DNA of 64,000 nucleotides, taken from NCBI RefSeq assembly GCF_051401765.1, contig NW_027480438.1:6696001-6760000 (forward strand). The letters run 5' to 3'. Position numbers and translations under genes: made by a program. Positions 1 through 13,810 of the stretch are shown in pieces (position 1 is the first letter of the stretch; each line of letters opens with the position of its first letter). Under the pieces are notes generated by a model. The model had not been told where the DNA came from. It searched no databases and saw nothing but the letters and a program-made list of their open reading frames with translations. The stretch comes from Calliopsis andreniformis. Taxonomy: Eukaryota; Arthropoda; Insecta; Hymenoptera; Andrenidae.

Positions 1-140
1 CCTCAGACCTCAACCATCAATGCTCAATTCTCAATACTCAACAGAACATCCTGAATTCTCAGTTTTCAATGCTCAATCCTCTATCTTCAATTTTAAAATC
101 TCAATCCACAAACATGAATTCTCATCACTCAACCCTCAAC
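1..140. repeat. Landmark eta (first copy)
   Basis: It reads CAGACCTCAACCATCAATGC, then an AACAGAACATCCTGAATTC block and ATTTTAAAATCTC. Other copies start near 1,620, 1,851, 36,055 and 62,664; the last two share TGCTAAATTC and AACAAAATATCCAG and form a subtype. Confidence 0.8.
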
Positions 141-2290
141 ACACAGTCCTCAATCTTCAATCCTCAATCCTCAATCCTCAATCGTCAATCCTCAATCCTC
201 AATCTTCAATCCTCAGTCCGCAATCCGCAATCTTCAATCATCAACACTCAATCTTCAATCCTCAATCCTCAATCATAAAATCCTCGATCCTCAATATTCA
301 GCACACAACCCTCAACCACCAATACTCAATACTCAACCATCAATGCTCAATTCTCAATACTCAATAGAATATACTGAATTCTCAGTTTTCAATACCCAAT
401 CCTCAATCTTCAATATTCAAGTCTCCATCCACAAACATCTATTCTCATCACTCAACCCTCAACACTCAGTCCTCAATCTTCAATCCTCAATCCTCAATCC
501 TCAATCGTCAATCCTCAATCCCAATCCTCTATCATCAATCCTCAATCCGCAATCCTCAATCCTCAATACTCAATCCTCAATCTTCAATCCTCAATACTCA
601 ATCTTCAATCTTCAATCCTCTATCCTCAATCCTCAATCCTCAATCCGCAATCCTCAATCTTCAATCCTCAATACTCAATCTTCAATCCTCAATCCTCAAT
701 CCTGAAATCCTCAACCCTCAATATTCAACACACAACCCTCAACCTTCAATCCTCAATACTCAACCATCAATCCTCAATTCTCAATACTCAATAGAATATC
801 CGGAATTCTCTGTTTTCAATACTCAATCCTCAATCTTCAATCTTCAAGTCGCCAACCACAAACATCGATTCTCATCACTCAACCCTCAACACTCAGTCCT
901 CAATCTTCAACCCTCAGTCCTCAATACTCAATCCTCAGTCCTCAGTCCTCAATCTTCAATACTCAATCCTCAATCCTAAAATCCTCAATCCTCAATATTC
1001 AACACACAACCCTCAAGCATCAATCCTCAATACTCAATCTTCAATCCTCAATCCTCAATCCTCAATCGTCAATCCTAAATCCCCAATCTTCTATCATCAA
1101 TCCTCAGTCCTCAATCCTCAGTCATCAATCCTCAATCCTCAATCTTCAATCCTCAATACTCAATCTTCAATCTACAATCCTCAATCCTCAATCCTCAATC
1201 GTCAATCCTCAATCCGCAATCCTCAATCTTCAATCCTCAATACTCAATCTTCAATCCTCAATCCTGAATCCTGAAATCCCCAATCCTCTATCTTCAATCC
1301 TCAATCCTCAATCCTCAATCCTCAATCCTCAATCCACAATCCTCAATCCTCATTCCTCTAACCTCAATCCTCAACCCTCAGTCCACATACTTAATTCTCA
1401 ATTCTCAATACTCAATCCTCAATTCTCAATATTCAATCCTCAATAATCAATCTCCAATCCTAGATCCTCAATCCCCAATACTCTATCCTTAATCCTCAAT
1501 ATTCAATCCTCTATCCCCAGTCCACAATCTTCAATCCCCAAAGCTCAATAATCAATCCTCAATCCTCAGTCCTCAAACCTCAATTCTGAATCCTCAATCC
1601 TGAATCCTCAATCTTTAATCCTCAGACCTCAACCATCAATGCTCAATTCTCAATACTCAACAGAACATCCTGAATTCTCAGTTTTCAATGCTCAATCCCC
1701 TATCTTCAATTTTAAAATCTCAATCCACAAACATCAATTCTCATCACTCAACCCTCAATCCTCAATCCTCAATCCGCAATCTTCAATCCTCAATCCTCAG
1801 TCCTCAAACCTCAATTCTGAATCGTCAATCCTGAATCCTCAATCTTCAATCCTCAGACCTCAACCATCAATGCTCAATTCTCAATACTCAACAGAATATC
1901 CTGAATTCTCAGTTTTCAATACTCAATCCCCAATCGCCATTCCTCAATCGCCAATACTCTACCATCAATCCTCAATTCTCAATCCTCAATCCTCAATCCT
2001 CAATCCTCAATCTTCAATCCTCAATGCTCAATCTTCAATCTTCAATCCTCAATCCTCAATCCTCAATCCTCAATCCGCAATCCTCAATCTTCAATCCTCA
2101 ATACTCAATCATCAATCCTCAATACTCAATCCTGAAATCCTCAATCCTCAATATTCAACACACAACCCTCAAATTTCAATCCTCAATACTCAACCACCAG
2201 TCCTTAATTCTCAATACTCAATCGGCAGTCTTCAATCCTCAACACTCAATCTTCAATCCTCAATCCTCAATCTTTAATCCTCAACACTCA
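1..2290. repeat. Eta-bearing segment at the left edge
   Basis: The landmark CAGACCTCAACCATCAATGC occurs three times here, at about 1, 1,620 and 1,851, each followed by an AACAGAA(C/T)ATCCTGAATTC block. The first two are 1,619 bp apart and agree for well over 100 bp. Theta units (8-mer plus AATATTC) lie near 264, 704, 977 and 2,132. An alpha1-like block is near 361 and an alpha2-like block near 790. The rest is variant heptamers. The segment starts inside a repeat copy, so its left limit is the window edge. Confidence 0.75.
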
Positions 2291-4335
2291 ATCTTCAATC
2301 CTCAATCCCCAGTCCTCAATCCTCAATCCTCAATACTCAATCCTCAATCCTCAATCCTCAATACGCAATCCTCAATCTTCAATCCTCAATACTCAATCTT
2401 CAATCCTCAATCCTCAATCCTGAAATCCTCAATCTTCAATATTCAACACACAACCCTCAAACTTCAACCCTCAATACTCAACCATCAATCCTCAATCCTC
2501 ATACTCAATCGTCAGCCTTCAAACATCAACACTCAACCTTCAATCCTCAATCCTCAATCTTCAATTCTCAATCTTCGATCCTCAATACTGAATCTTCAAT
2601 CTTCAATCCTCAATCCTCAATCCTCAATCCTCAATCCTCAATCCTCAATCTTCAATCCTCAATACACAATCTTCAATCCACAATCCTGAATCCTCAATCC
2701 TCAATTCTCAATCCCCAATCAACTATCCTCAATCTTCAATACTCAATCCTCTATCCTCAATCCTCAATCCTCAATACTCAAACATCAATCCTCAATTCTC
2801 AATACTCAATAGAATATCCTGAATTCTCAGGATTCAATACTCAAACAGCAATCCTCAACCCTCAGCCCTCATTCTGAATCCTCAATCCTCAACCCTCAAT
2901 CCTCAATTTTCAATCCCCAATCCTCAACCCTCAGTCCACATCCTCAATTCTCAATTCTCAGTACTCAATCCGCAAACCTCAATCTTCAATCCTCAATAAT
3001 CTATATCCAATCCTAGATTCCCAATCGCCAAGCCTCAATCCTTAATCCTCAATCTTCAATCCTCAATCCCCAGTCCTCAATCTTAAATCCTCAATGCACA
3101 ATCCTCTGTCCTCAAACCTCAATCCTCAATCCTCAATCCTGAATCCTCAATCTTCAGCCCTCAGTCCTCAACAATGAGTTGTCAATCCTCAATCTTCAAT
3201 AGAATATCCTCAATTCACAGTATTCACTACATAATACTCAATCCAGAATCTTCAAATCTCTATACACAAACATCAATTCCCATCACTCAACACTCAACAC
3301 TGAGTCCTCAAAGTTCAATCCTCAATCCTCAATTCCCAAATTTCAATCCTCAATACTGAATCTTCAATCCTCAATCCTCAATCCTCAATCCTGAATCCTC
3401 AATCCTCAATCTTCAATCCTCAGTCCCCAATCATCAATCTTCAATGCTCAATCCTCAATCCCCAATCCTCGATTCCCAATCCTCAATCCTCAATCCTCAA
3501 TCCTCACTCATCAATCCTCAATCCTCATTCTTCAATCCTCAATCCTCAAACCCCAATCCTCAATCTTCAATCCTCAATCCTCAATCCTCAATCCTCAATC
3601 CTCATTCTTCAATCCTCAATACTCAATCTTCAATCCTCAATCCTCAATCCTCAATCCTCAATACTCAATCCTCAATCGTCAATAATCAACACACAGCCCT
3701 CAACCATCAATCCTCAATACTCAACCATCAATACTCCATTCTCAATACTCAATAGAATATCCTGAATTCTCATGTTTCAATACACAATCCACAATATTCA
3801 ATAACGAATCTCTATCCTCAAACATCAATTCTCAACACTCAATCCTCAACACTCAGTCCTCTCTCTTCAATCTTCCATCATCAATCCTTTATACTCAAGC
3901 GTCAAACCTCAATCCTCAATCCTCAACCCTCAATCCTCAGTCCTCATACCTCAATTCCGAATCCTCAATCCTGAATCCTCAATCTTCACCACTCAGTCCG
4001 CAACAATCAATTGGCAATCCTCAATCCTCAATAGAATATCCTCATTTCACAGTTTTCAATACTCATTCCCCAACCTTCAATCTTCAAATCTCAATCCACA
4101 AACATCAATTCTCATCACTCAACACTCAGCACTCAGTCCTCAATCTTCAATCCTCAATCCTCAATACTCAATCGTCAATCCTCAATCCTCAATCCTCAAT
4201 CCTCAATCCCCAGTCCTCAAACCTCAATCCTGAATCCTCAATCCTGAATCCTCATTCTTCAGCCCACAGTCCTCAACAATCAGTTGTCAATGCTCAGTCC
4301 TCAATAGAATATCATCAATTCACAGTTTTCAATAC
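2291..4335. repeat. Left-dialect segment with alpha3 and gamma
   Basis: It holds a theta unit near 2,420, an alpha-type block with CTCAGGATTC near 2,818, and a diverged zeta near 3,007. A gamma/beta-like block lies near 3,190, a clear alpha3 near 3,742 and a clear gamma near 4,027. One more block with ATCATCAATTCACAG lies near 4,310, and that variant recurs at about 47.4 and 50.3 kb. Spacing alpha3 to gamma is about 285 bp, as in the other left-dialect copies. Between the landmarks there are only heptamer variants. Confidence 0.72.
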
Positions 4336-5230
4336 TCAATGCTCAATCTGCAATCTTCAAATCTCTATCCACAAACATCAATTCTCATCACTCAACCCTC
4401 AACACTCAGTCCCCAATCCTCAATCTTCAATCCTCAACACTCAATCTTCAATCCTCAATCCCCAATCCTCAATCCCCAATCCTCATTCTTCAATCCTCAA
4501 CACCCAATCCTCAATCTTCCATCCTCAATCCTCAATCCTCAATTCTCAATCCTCAATCCTCAGTCCTCAGTCCTCAAAAGGCAATCCTCAACCCTCAGCC
4601 TTCATCCTCAATCTTCAATCTTCAATCCTCAATCCTCAATCCTCAATCTTCTATCTTCAATCCCCAATCCTCTATCATCAATCCTCAATCCTCAATCCTC
4701 AATCCTCAATCCTCAATCCTCAATCTTCAATCCTCAATACTCAATCTTCAATCTTCAATCCTCAATCCTCAATCCTCAATCCTCAATCCGCAATCCTCAA
4801 TCTTCAATCCTCAATACTCAATCTTCAATCCTCAATCCTCAATCCTGAAATCCACAATCATCAATATTCAACACACAACCCTCAAACTTCAATCCTCAAT
4901 ACTCAACCATCAATCCTCAATTCTCAATACTCAATCCTCAATCCTCAATCTTCAATCCTCAATACTCAATCTTCAATCTTCAATCCTCAATTCTCAATCC
5001 TCAATCCTCAATCCTCAATCCTCTATCTTCAATCCTCAACACTCAATCTTCAACCCTCAATCCCCAATCCTCAATCCCCAATCATCATTCTTCAATCCTC
5101 AATACCCAATCCTCAATCTTCCATCCTCAATCCTCAATCCTCAATTCTCAATACTCAATCCTCAATCCTCAATCCGCAATCCTCAATCATCAATCCTCAA
5201 TACTCAATCTTCAATCCTCAATCCTCAATC
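4336..5230. repeat. Heptamer segment with one theta unit
   Basis: Apart from one theta unit with the GAAATCCACAATC variant near 4,847, I see only TCAATCC, TCAATCT and TCAATAC steps. A 6-bp unit (CTTCATCC) near 4,600 shifts the register. The stretch around 4,640-4,850 resembles 7,590-7,800, which leads into the same theta variant, so this looks like the front part of the 5.2 and 7.8 kb modules. Confidence 0.65.
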
Positions 5231-6399
5231 CTGAAATCCACAATCATCAATATTCAACACACAACCCTCAAACTTCAATCCTCAATACTCAACCATCAAT
5301 CCTCAATTCTCAATACTCAATCGGCAGTCTTCAATCCTCAACACTCAATCTTCAATCCTCAATCCTCAATCTTCAATCCTCAACACCCAAACTTCAATCC
5401 TCAATCCCCAATCCTCAATCCTCAATCCTCATTCTTCAATCCTCAGTACCCAATCCTCAATCTTCAATCCTCAATCCTCAATCCTCAATTCTCAATCCTC
5501 AATCCGCAGTCCTCAGTCCTCAAACATCAATCCTCAATCGTCAGTCTTCACCCTCAATCCTCAATCTTCAATCCTCAATCCTCAATCTTCAATCTTGAAT
5601 CCTCAATACACAATCTTCAATCCTCAATCCTCAGTCCTCAAATCTCTATTCTGAATCCTCAACCCTGAATCCACAATCTTCAGCCCACAGTCCTCAACAA
5701 TCAGTTGTCAATCCTCAATCCTCAATAGGATATCCTCAATTCACAGTTTTCAATACTCAATACTCAATCTGCAATCTTCCAACCTCTATCCACAAACATC
5801 AATTTTCACCACTCAACCCTCAACACTCAGTCCTCAATGTTTAATCCTCAATCCTCAATTCTCAATCTTCGATCCTCAATACTGAATCTTCAATCCTAAA
5901 TACTCAATCCTCAATCATCAATCCTCAATCCTTAATCCTCAATCTTCAATCCTCAGCCTTCATCCTCAATCCTCAATCTTCAATCCTCAATCCTCAATCC
6001 TCAATCATCTATCTTCAATCCCCAATCCTCTATCATCAATCCTCAATTCTCAATCCTCAATCCTCAATCCTCAATCCTCAATCTTCAATCCTCAATACTC
6101 AATCTTCAATCTTCAATCCTCAATTCTCAATCCTCAATCCTCAATCCACAATCCTCTATCTTCAATCCTCAACACTCAATCTTCAATCCTCAATCCCCAA
6201 TCCTCAATCCCCAATCATCATTCTTCAATCCTCAATACCCAATCCTCAATCTTCCATCCTCAATCCTCAATCCTCAATTCTCAATCCTCAATCCTCAATC
6301 CTCAACCCTCAATCCTCAGTCCTCAAACCTCAATTCCGAATCCTCAATCCTGAATCCTCAATCTTCACCCCTCAGTCCGCAACAATCAATTGTCAATCC
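5231..6399. repeat. Theta-beta1 module, first copy
   Basis: It opens with the theta variant GAAATCCACAATCATC and runs through a block with AATCGGCAGTC to beta1 near 5,727. The same order and variants recur from 7,794 (offset 2,563), 14,885, 19,065, 29,217 and 33,842. After about 5,930 it departs from those copies and carries TTCATCC 6-mers and ordinary heptamers up to the delta landmark near 6,409. Confidence 0.75.
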
Positions 6400-7619
6400 T
6401 CAATCCTCAATAGAATATCCTCAATTCACAGTTTTCAATACCCAATCCCCAACCTTCAATCTTCAAATCTAAATCCACAAACATCAATTCTCATCACTCA
6501 ACCCTCAACACTCAGTCCTCAAACATCAATCCTCAATCCTCAATCCTCAATCGTAAATCCTCAATCCCCAATTCTCTATCATCAATCCTCAATCCTCAAT
6601 CCTCAATCCTCAATCCTCAATCCTCAGCCTTCAATCCTCAATACTCAATCTTCAATCTTCAATCCTCAATCCTCAATCCTCAATCCTCAATCCGCAATCC
6701 TCAATCTTCAATACTCAATACTCAATCATCAATCCTCAATCCTCAATCCTGAAATCCTCAACCCTCAATATTCAACACACAACCCTCAACCTTCAATCCT
6801 CAATACTCAACCATCAATCCTCAATTCTCAATGCTCAATAGAATATCCTGAATTCTCTGTTTTCAATACTCAATACTCAACCTTCAATCATCAAGTCTCC
6901 AACCACAAACATCAATTCTGATCACTCAACCCTCAACACTCAGTCCTCAGTCTTCAACCCGCAGTCCTCAATACTCAATCCTCAGTCCTCAGTCCTCAAT
7001 CTTCAATACTCAATCCTCAATCCTATAATCCTCAATCCTCAATATTCAACACACAACCCTCAAACATCAATCCTCAATACTCAACCATCAATCCTCAATT
7101 CTCAATACTCAATAGAATATCCTGAATTCTCAGTTTTCAATACTCAATCCTCAATCTTCAATCTTCAAGACTCCATCCACAAACATCTATTCTCATCACT
7201 CAGCCCTCAACAATCAGTCCTCAATCTTCAATCCTCAAACCTCAATCCTCAATCTTCAATCCTCGATACTCAATCTTCAATCCTCAATCCTCAATCCTCA
7301 ATCCTCAATCCTCATTCTTCAATCCTCAATCCTCAATCCTCAATCTGCAATCCTCAATACTCAATCCTCAATCCTGAATCGTCAATCCTCAAACCCCAAT
7401 CCTCTATCATCAATACTCAACCCTCAATCCTCAATCCTCAATCCTCAATCCTCAATCTTCAATCCTCAGTACTCAATCTTCTATCTGCAATCCTCAATCC
7501 TCAATCCTCAATCCTCAATCCGCAATCCGCAATCCTCAATCCTCAATCCTCAATCCTCAATCCGCACTCATCAATCCTCAATCCTCAATCCCCAATCTTC
7601 TATCTTCAATCCCCAATCC
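6400..7619. repeat. Delta-alpha2-alpha1 module, first copy
   Basis: Landmarks in order are delta (about 6,409), theta (about 6,747), alpha2 (about 6,838), theta' with TATAATCC (about 7,024) and alpha1 (about 7,111). The same series recurs at 25.1-25.9, 27.7-28.5 and 32.2-33.0 kb, and without delta at 11.75-12.2 kb. The alpha2 to alpha1 distance is about 265-275 bp in these copies. Confidence 0.75.
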
Positions 7620-9300
7620 TCTATCATCAATCCTCAATCCTCAATCCTCAATCCTCAATCCTCAATCCTCAATCTTCAATCCTCAATACTCAATCTTCAA
7701 TCTTCAATCCTCAATCCTCAATCCTCAATCCTCAATCCGCAATCCTCAATCTTCAATCCTCAATACTCAATCTTCAATCCTCAATCCTCAATCGTGAAAT
7801 CCACAATCATCAATATTCAACACACAACCCTCAAACTTCAATCCTCAATACTCAACCATCAATCCTCAATTCTCAATACTCAATCGGCAGTCTTCAATCC
7901 TCAACACTCAATCTTCAATCCTCAATCCTCAATCTTCAATCCTCAACACCCAAACTTGAATCCTCAATCCCCAATCCTCAATCCTCAATTCTCATTCTTC
8001 AATCCTCAGTACCCAATCCTCAATCTTCAATCCTCAATCCTCAATCCTCAATTCTCAATCCTCAATCCGCAGCCCTCAGTCCTCAAACATCGATCCTCAA
8101 TCGTCAGTCTTCACCCTCAATCCTCAATCCTCAATCCTCAATCCTCAATCTTCAATCTTGAATCCTCAATACACAATCCTCAATCCTCAATCCTCAGTCC
8201 TCAAGTCTCTATTCTGAATCCTCAACCCTGAATCCACAATCTTCAGCCCACAGTCCTCAACAATCAGTTGTCAATCCTCAATCCTCATTAGGATATCCTC
8301 AATTCACAGTTTTCAATACTCAATACTCAATCTGCAATCTTCCAACCTCTATCCACAAACATCAATTTTCACCACTCAACCCTCAACACTCACTCCTCAA
8401 TGTTTAATCCTCAATCCTCAATTCTCAATCTTCGATCCTCAATACTGAATCTTCAATCCTCAATCCTCAATCCTCAATCAGCGATACTCAATCTTCAATA
8501 ATCAGTCCTCTATCCTCAATCCTCAATCCCCAATACTCAACCATCGATCCTCAATTGTCAATACTCAATAGAATATCCTGAAATCTCAGGATTCAATGCT
8601 CAAACATCAATCCTCAACCCTCAGCCCCCATTCTCAAACCTCAACCCTCAATCCTCAGTCCTCAATCCTCAATCCCCAATCCTCAATCTACAATCCTCAA
8701 GCCTCAATCCTCAATCCTCAATCCTCAATCTTCAGTCCTCGATACTCAATCCTCAATCCTCAATCCTCAATCCTTAATCCTCAATCCTCAATACTCAATC
8801 CTCAAAGTTCAAAACACAACCCTCAACCATCAATCCTCAATACTCAACCGTCAATCCTCAATTCTCAATACTCAATAGAGTATCCTGAATTCTCACGTTT
8901 CAATACTCAATCCACAATACTCAATAATCAAATCTCAATCGTCAAACATCAATTCTCAACACTCAATCCTCAACACTCAGTCCTCTCTCTTCAATCTTCC
9001 ATCCTCAATCCTCTATCCTCAAGCGTCAATCCTCAATCCTGAATCCACAACCCTCAATCCTCAGTCCTCAAACCTCAATTCCGAATCCTCAATCCTGAAT
9101 CCTCAATCTCCATCCCTCAGTCCGCAAACATCAATTGTCGATCCTCAATCATCAATAGCATATCCACAATTCACAGTTTTCAATATTCAATCCCCAATCT
9201 TCAATCTTCAAATCTCAATCCACAAACATCAATTCTCATCACTCAACCCTCAACACTCAGTCCTCAATCTTCAAACCTCAATCCTCAAACCTCAATCGTC
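7620..9300. repeat. Theta-beta1-epsilon-alpha3 module, early copy
   Basis: It holds theta at 7,794, beta1 at about 8,290, epsilon at about 8,576, an alpha3 variant (GAGTATCCTGAATTCTCACG) at about 8,870 and a gamma-like block near 9,150. From 8,596 on it matches the copy at 34,818 closely, about 26.2 kb away, including the rare AAAGTTCAAAACACAACCC stretch. Between theta and epsilon it is about 174 bp shorter than the 33.8 kb copy. Confidence 0.75.
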
Positions 9301-10800
9301 AATCCTCAATCCCCAATCCTCTGTCATCAATCCTCTATTCTCAATCCTCAATCCTCAATCCTCAATCCTCAATCTTCAATCCTCAATACCTAATCTTCAA
9401 TCCTCAATCCTGAATCCTCAATCCTCAATCCTCAATCCGCAGTCCTCAGTCCTGAAACATCAATCCTCAACCGTCAGTCTTCACCCTCAATCCTCAATCC
9501 TCAATCCTCAATCCTCAATCCTCAATCCTCAATCCTCAATCTTCAATCTTGAATCCTCAATACACAATCTTCAATCCTCAATCCGCAGTCCTCAAATCTC
9601 AATTCTGAATCCTCAATCCTGAATCCACAATCTTCAGCCCACAGTCCTCAACAATCTGTTGTCAATCCTCAATCCTCAATAGGATATCCTCAATTCACAG
9701 TTTTCAATACTCAATACTCAATCTGCAATCTTCCAACCTCTATCCACAAACATCAATTTTCATCACTCAACCCTCAACAGTCAGTCCTCAATGTTCAATC
9801 CTCAATCCTCAATTCTCAATCTTCGATCCTCAATACTGAATCTTCAATCCTCAATACTCAATCCTCAATCATCAATCCTCAATCCTTAATCCTCAATCTT
9901 CAATCCTCAGTCCCCAATCCTCAATCTTCAATCCTCAATCCTCAATCCTCATCCTCAATCCTCAATCCTCAATCTACAATCCTCAATACTCAATCTTCAA
10001 TCCTCAATCCTGAATCCTCAATCCTCAATCCTCAATCCTCAGTCAGCGATACTCAATCTTCAATAATCAGTCCTCTATCCTCAATCCTCAATCCTCAATG
10101 CTCAACCATCGATCCTCAATTCTCAATACTCAATAGAATATCCTGAAATCTCAGGATTCAATGCTCAAACATCAATCCTCAACGCTCAGCCCTCATTCTC
10201 AATCCTCAATCCTCAATCCTCAATCCTCAATGCTCAATCTTCAATCCTCAATCCTCAATTCTCAGTCCTCAATACTCAATCCTCAATCGTCAATCCTCAA
10301 TCCCCAATCCTCAATCTACAATCCTCAATCCTCAATCCTCAACCCTCAATCCTCAATCTTCAGTCCTCAATACTCAATCTTCAATCCTCAATCCTCAATC
10401 CTTAATCCTCAATCCTCAATATTCAATCCTCAATACTCAATCTTCAATCCTCAATCCTCAATCCTCAATCCTCAGTCCTCAGACCTCAAACATCAATATT
10501 CAACCCTCAGTCCTCGTCCAAAATCCACAACACTCAATCCTCAATCCTCGATCTTCAATCATCAATATTCAATCTTCAATCCTCAATCCTCAATCCTGAA
10601 TCCTCAATCCTCAATCCTCAATCTTCAATCCTCAATCCACAATCCTCAATCCTCAATCCTCAATCTTCAATCCTCAACACTCAATCTTCAGTCCTCAATC
10701 CTCAATACTCAACCATCAATCCTCAATTCTCAATACTCAATAGAATATCCGGAATTCTCAGGATTCAATACTCAAACGTCAATCCTCAGCCCTCAGCCCT
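9301..10800. repeat. Beta2-epsilon-kappa segment
   Basis: Beta2 (with ACAATCTGTTGTC) is near 9,681 and epsilon near 10,141. Near 10,486 there is a kappa landmark (CAGACCTCAAACATCAATAT), which is otherwise typical of the right half of the window. Near 10,750 lies an alpha block with CGGAATTCTCAGGATTC that pairs with the one near 2,818. The remainder is variant heptamers. Confidence 0.7.
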
Positions 10801-12713
10801 CATTCTGAATCCTCAATCCTCAATCCTCAATCCTCAATTATCAATCCTCAATCCTCAACCCTCAGTCCTCATCCTCAACTCTCAATTCTCAATCCTCAAT
10901 CCTCAATCCTCAATCTTCAATCCTTAATAATCTATCTCCAATCCTAGATCCCCAATCCCCAATCCTCAATCCTTAATCCGCAATCTTCAATCCTCAATCC
11001 CCAGTCCTCAATCTTAAATCCTCAATCCTCAACACTCAATCCTCTATCCTCAATCTTCAATCATCATTACTCAATCTACAATCCTCAATCCTCATCCTTC
11101 AATCCTCAATCCTCAATTCTCAATCCTCAATACTCAGTCCTCAATCGTCAATCCTCAATCCCCAATCCTCAATCTTCAATCCTCAATTCTCAATCCTCAA
11201 TCCTCAATCCTCAATATTCAATCCTCAATACTCAATCTTCAATCCTCAATCCTCAATACTCAATCTGCAATCCTCAATACTCAATCGTCAATCCTCAATC
11301 GTCAATCCTCAAACCCCAAACCTCTATCATTAATACTCAATCCTCAATCCTCAATCCTCAATCCTCAATCCTCAATCTTCAATCCTCAGTACTCAATCTT
11401 CTATCTGCAATCCTCAATCCTCAATCCTCAATCCTCAATCTTCAATCCTCAATCCTCAATCCTCATCCTCAATCCTCAATCCTCAATCTACAATCCTCAA
11501 TACTCAATCTTCAATCCTCAATCCTCAATCCTGAAATCCTCATTCCTCAATACTCAATCGTCAATCCTCAATCCCCAATTCTCTATCATCAATCCTCAAT
11601 CCTCAATCCTCAATCCTCAATCCTCAATCCTCAGCCTTCAATCCTCAATACTCAATCTGCAATCTTCAATCCTCAATCCTCAATCCTCAATCCTCAAAGC
11701 GCAATCCTCAATCTTCAATACTCAATACTCAATCATCAACCCTCAATCCTCAATCCTGAAATCCTCAACCCTCAATATTCAACACACAACCCTCAACCTT
11801 CAATCCTCAATACTCAACCATCAACCCTCAATTCTCAATGCTCAATAGAATATCCTGAATTCTCTGTTTTCAATACTCAATACTCAACCTTCAATCTTCA
11901 AGTCTCCAACCACAAACATCAATTCTGATCACTCAACCCTCAACACTCAGTCCTCAATCTTCAACCCGCAGTCCTCAATACTCAATCCTCAGTCCTCAGT
12001 CCTCAATCTTCAATACTCAATCCTCAATCCTATAATCCTCAATCCTCAATATTCAACACACAACCCTCAAACATCAATCCTCAATACTCAACCATCAATC
12101 CTCAATTCTCAATACTCAATAGAATATCCTGAATTCTCAGTTTTCAATACTCAATCCTCAATCTTCAATCTTCAAGTCTCCATCCACAAACATCTATTCT
12201 CATCACTCAGCCCTCAACAATCAGTCCTCAATCTTCAATCCTCAAACCTCAATCCTCAATCTTCAATCCTCAATACTCAATCTTCAATCCTCAGTCCTCA
12301 ATCCTCAATCCTCAATCCTCAGTCCTCACTCATCAATCCTCAATCCTCAATCCTCAATCCTCATTCTTCAATCCTCAATCCTCAATCCTCAATCCTCAAT
12401 CCTCAACCTTCAATCCTCAGTACTCAATCTTCTATCTGCAATCCTCAATCCTCAATCCTCAATCCTCAATCCGCAATCCGCAATCCTCAATCCTCAATCC
12501 TCAATCCTCAATCCTCACTCATCAATCCTCAATCCTCATTCTTCAATCCTCAATCCTCAATCCTCAATCCTCAATCTGCAATCCTCAATACTCATTCCTC
12601 AATCCTCGATTCTCAATCCTCAATCCTCAATCCTCAATCCGCACTCATCAATCCTCAATCCTCATTCTTCAATCCTCAATCCTCAATCCCCAATCCTCAA
12701 TCTTCAATCCTCA
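10801..12713. repeat. Zeta-theta-alpha2-alpha1 segment before the 4.18-kb duplication
   Basis: Zeta is near 10,930 and is followed by TCATCC 6-mers near 11,461. Theta (about 11,754), alpha2 (about 11,846), theta' (about 12,032) and alpha1 (about 12,118) follow in the usual order. The last 500 bp is mostly plain TCAATCC with TCACTCA and TCATTCT variants and leads into the duplicated block. Confidence 0.7.
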
Positions 12714-13654
12714 ATCCTCAATCCTCAATCCTCAATCCTCAATCCTCATTCTTCAATCCTCAATACTCAATCTTCAATCCTCAATCCTCAATCCTCAATC
12801 CTCAATCCTCAATCCTCAATCGTCAATAATCAACACACAGCCCTCAACCATCAATCCTCAATACTCAACCATCAATACTCAATTCTCAATACTCAATAGA
12901 ATATCCTGAATTCTCATGTCTCAATACTCAATCCACAATATTCAATAACAAATCTCTATCCTCAAACATCAATTCTCAACACTCAATCCTCAACACTCAG
13001 TCCTCTCTCTTCAATCTTCCATCATCAATCCTCTATACTCAAGCGTCAAACCACAATCCTCAATCCTCAACCCTCAATCCTCAGTCCTCAAACCTCAATT
13101 CCGAATCCTCAATCCTGAATCCTCAATCTTCACCACTCAGTCCGCAACAATCAATTGGCAATCCTCAATCCTCAATAGAATATCCTCATTTCACAGTTTT
13201 CAATACTCATTCCCCAACCTTCAATCTTCAAATCTCAATCCACAAACATCAATTCTCATCACTCAACCCTCAACACTCAGTCCTCAATCTTCAATCCTCA
13301 ATCCTCAATACTCAATCGTCAATCCTCAATCCTCAATCCTCAATCCTTAATCCTCAGTACTCAAACCTCAATCCTCAATCCTCAATCCTCAATCTTCAAT
13401 CCTCAATACTCAATCTTCAATCCTCAATCCTGAATCCTCAATCCTCAATCCTCAATCCGCAGTCCTCAGTCCTGAAACATCAATCCTCAACCGTCAGTCT
13501 TCACCCTCAATCCTCAATCCTCAATCCTCAATCCTCAATCCTCAATCCTCAATCCTCAATCTTCAATCTTGAATCCTCAATACACAATCTTCAATCCTCA
13601 AATCTCAATTCTGAATCCTCAATCCTGAATCCACAATCTTCAGCCCACAGTCCT

Positions 13655-13810
13655 CAACAATCTGTTGTCAATCCTCAATCCTCAATAGGATATCCTCAAT
13701 TCACAGTTTTCAATACTCAATACTCAATCTGCAATCTTCCAACCTCTATCCACAAACATCAATTTTCATCACTCAACCCTCAACACTCAGTCCTCAATGT
13801 TCAATCCTCA
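13655..13810. repeat. Landmark beta2 (type example)
   Basis: It is like beta1 but reads ACAATCTGTTGTC, ATTTTCATCACTC and AATGTTCAATCC. Copies start near 9,681, 13,687, 17,867, 23,046 and 31,180; a headless tail is near 35,455. The three linked differences separate it cleanly from beta1. Confidence 0.83.

Noticed and set aside
3700..4340. Diverged blocks (alpha, gamma and others) as transposon insertions or promoters
   Set aside because: They mostly divide into 7-bp steps that align with the monomer, have no target-site duplication or terminal repeats, and grade into ordinary heptamers.
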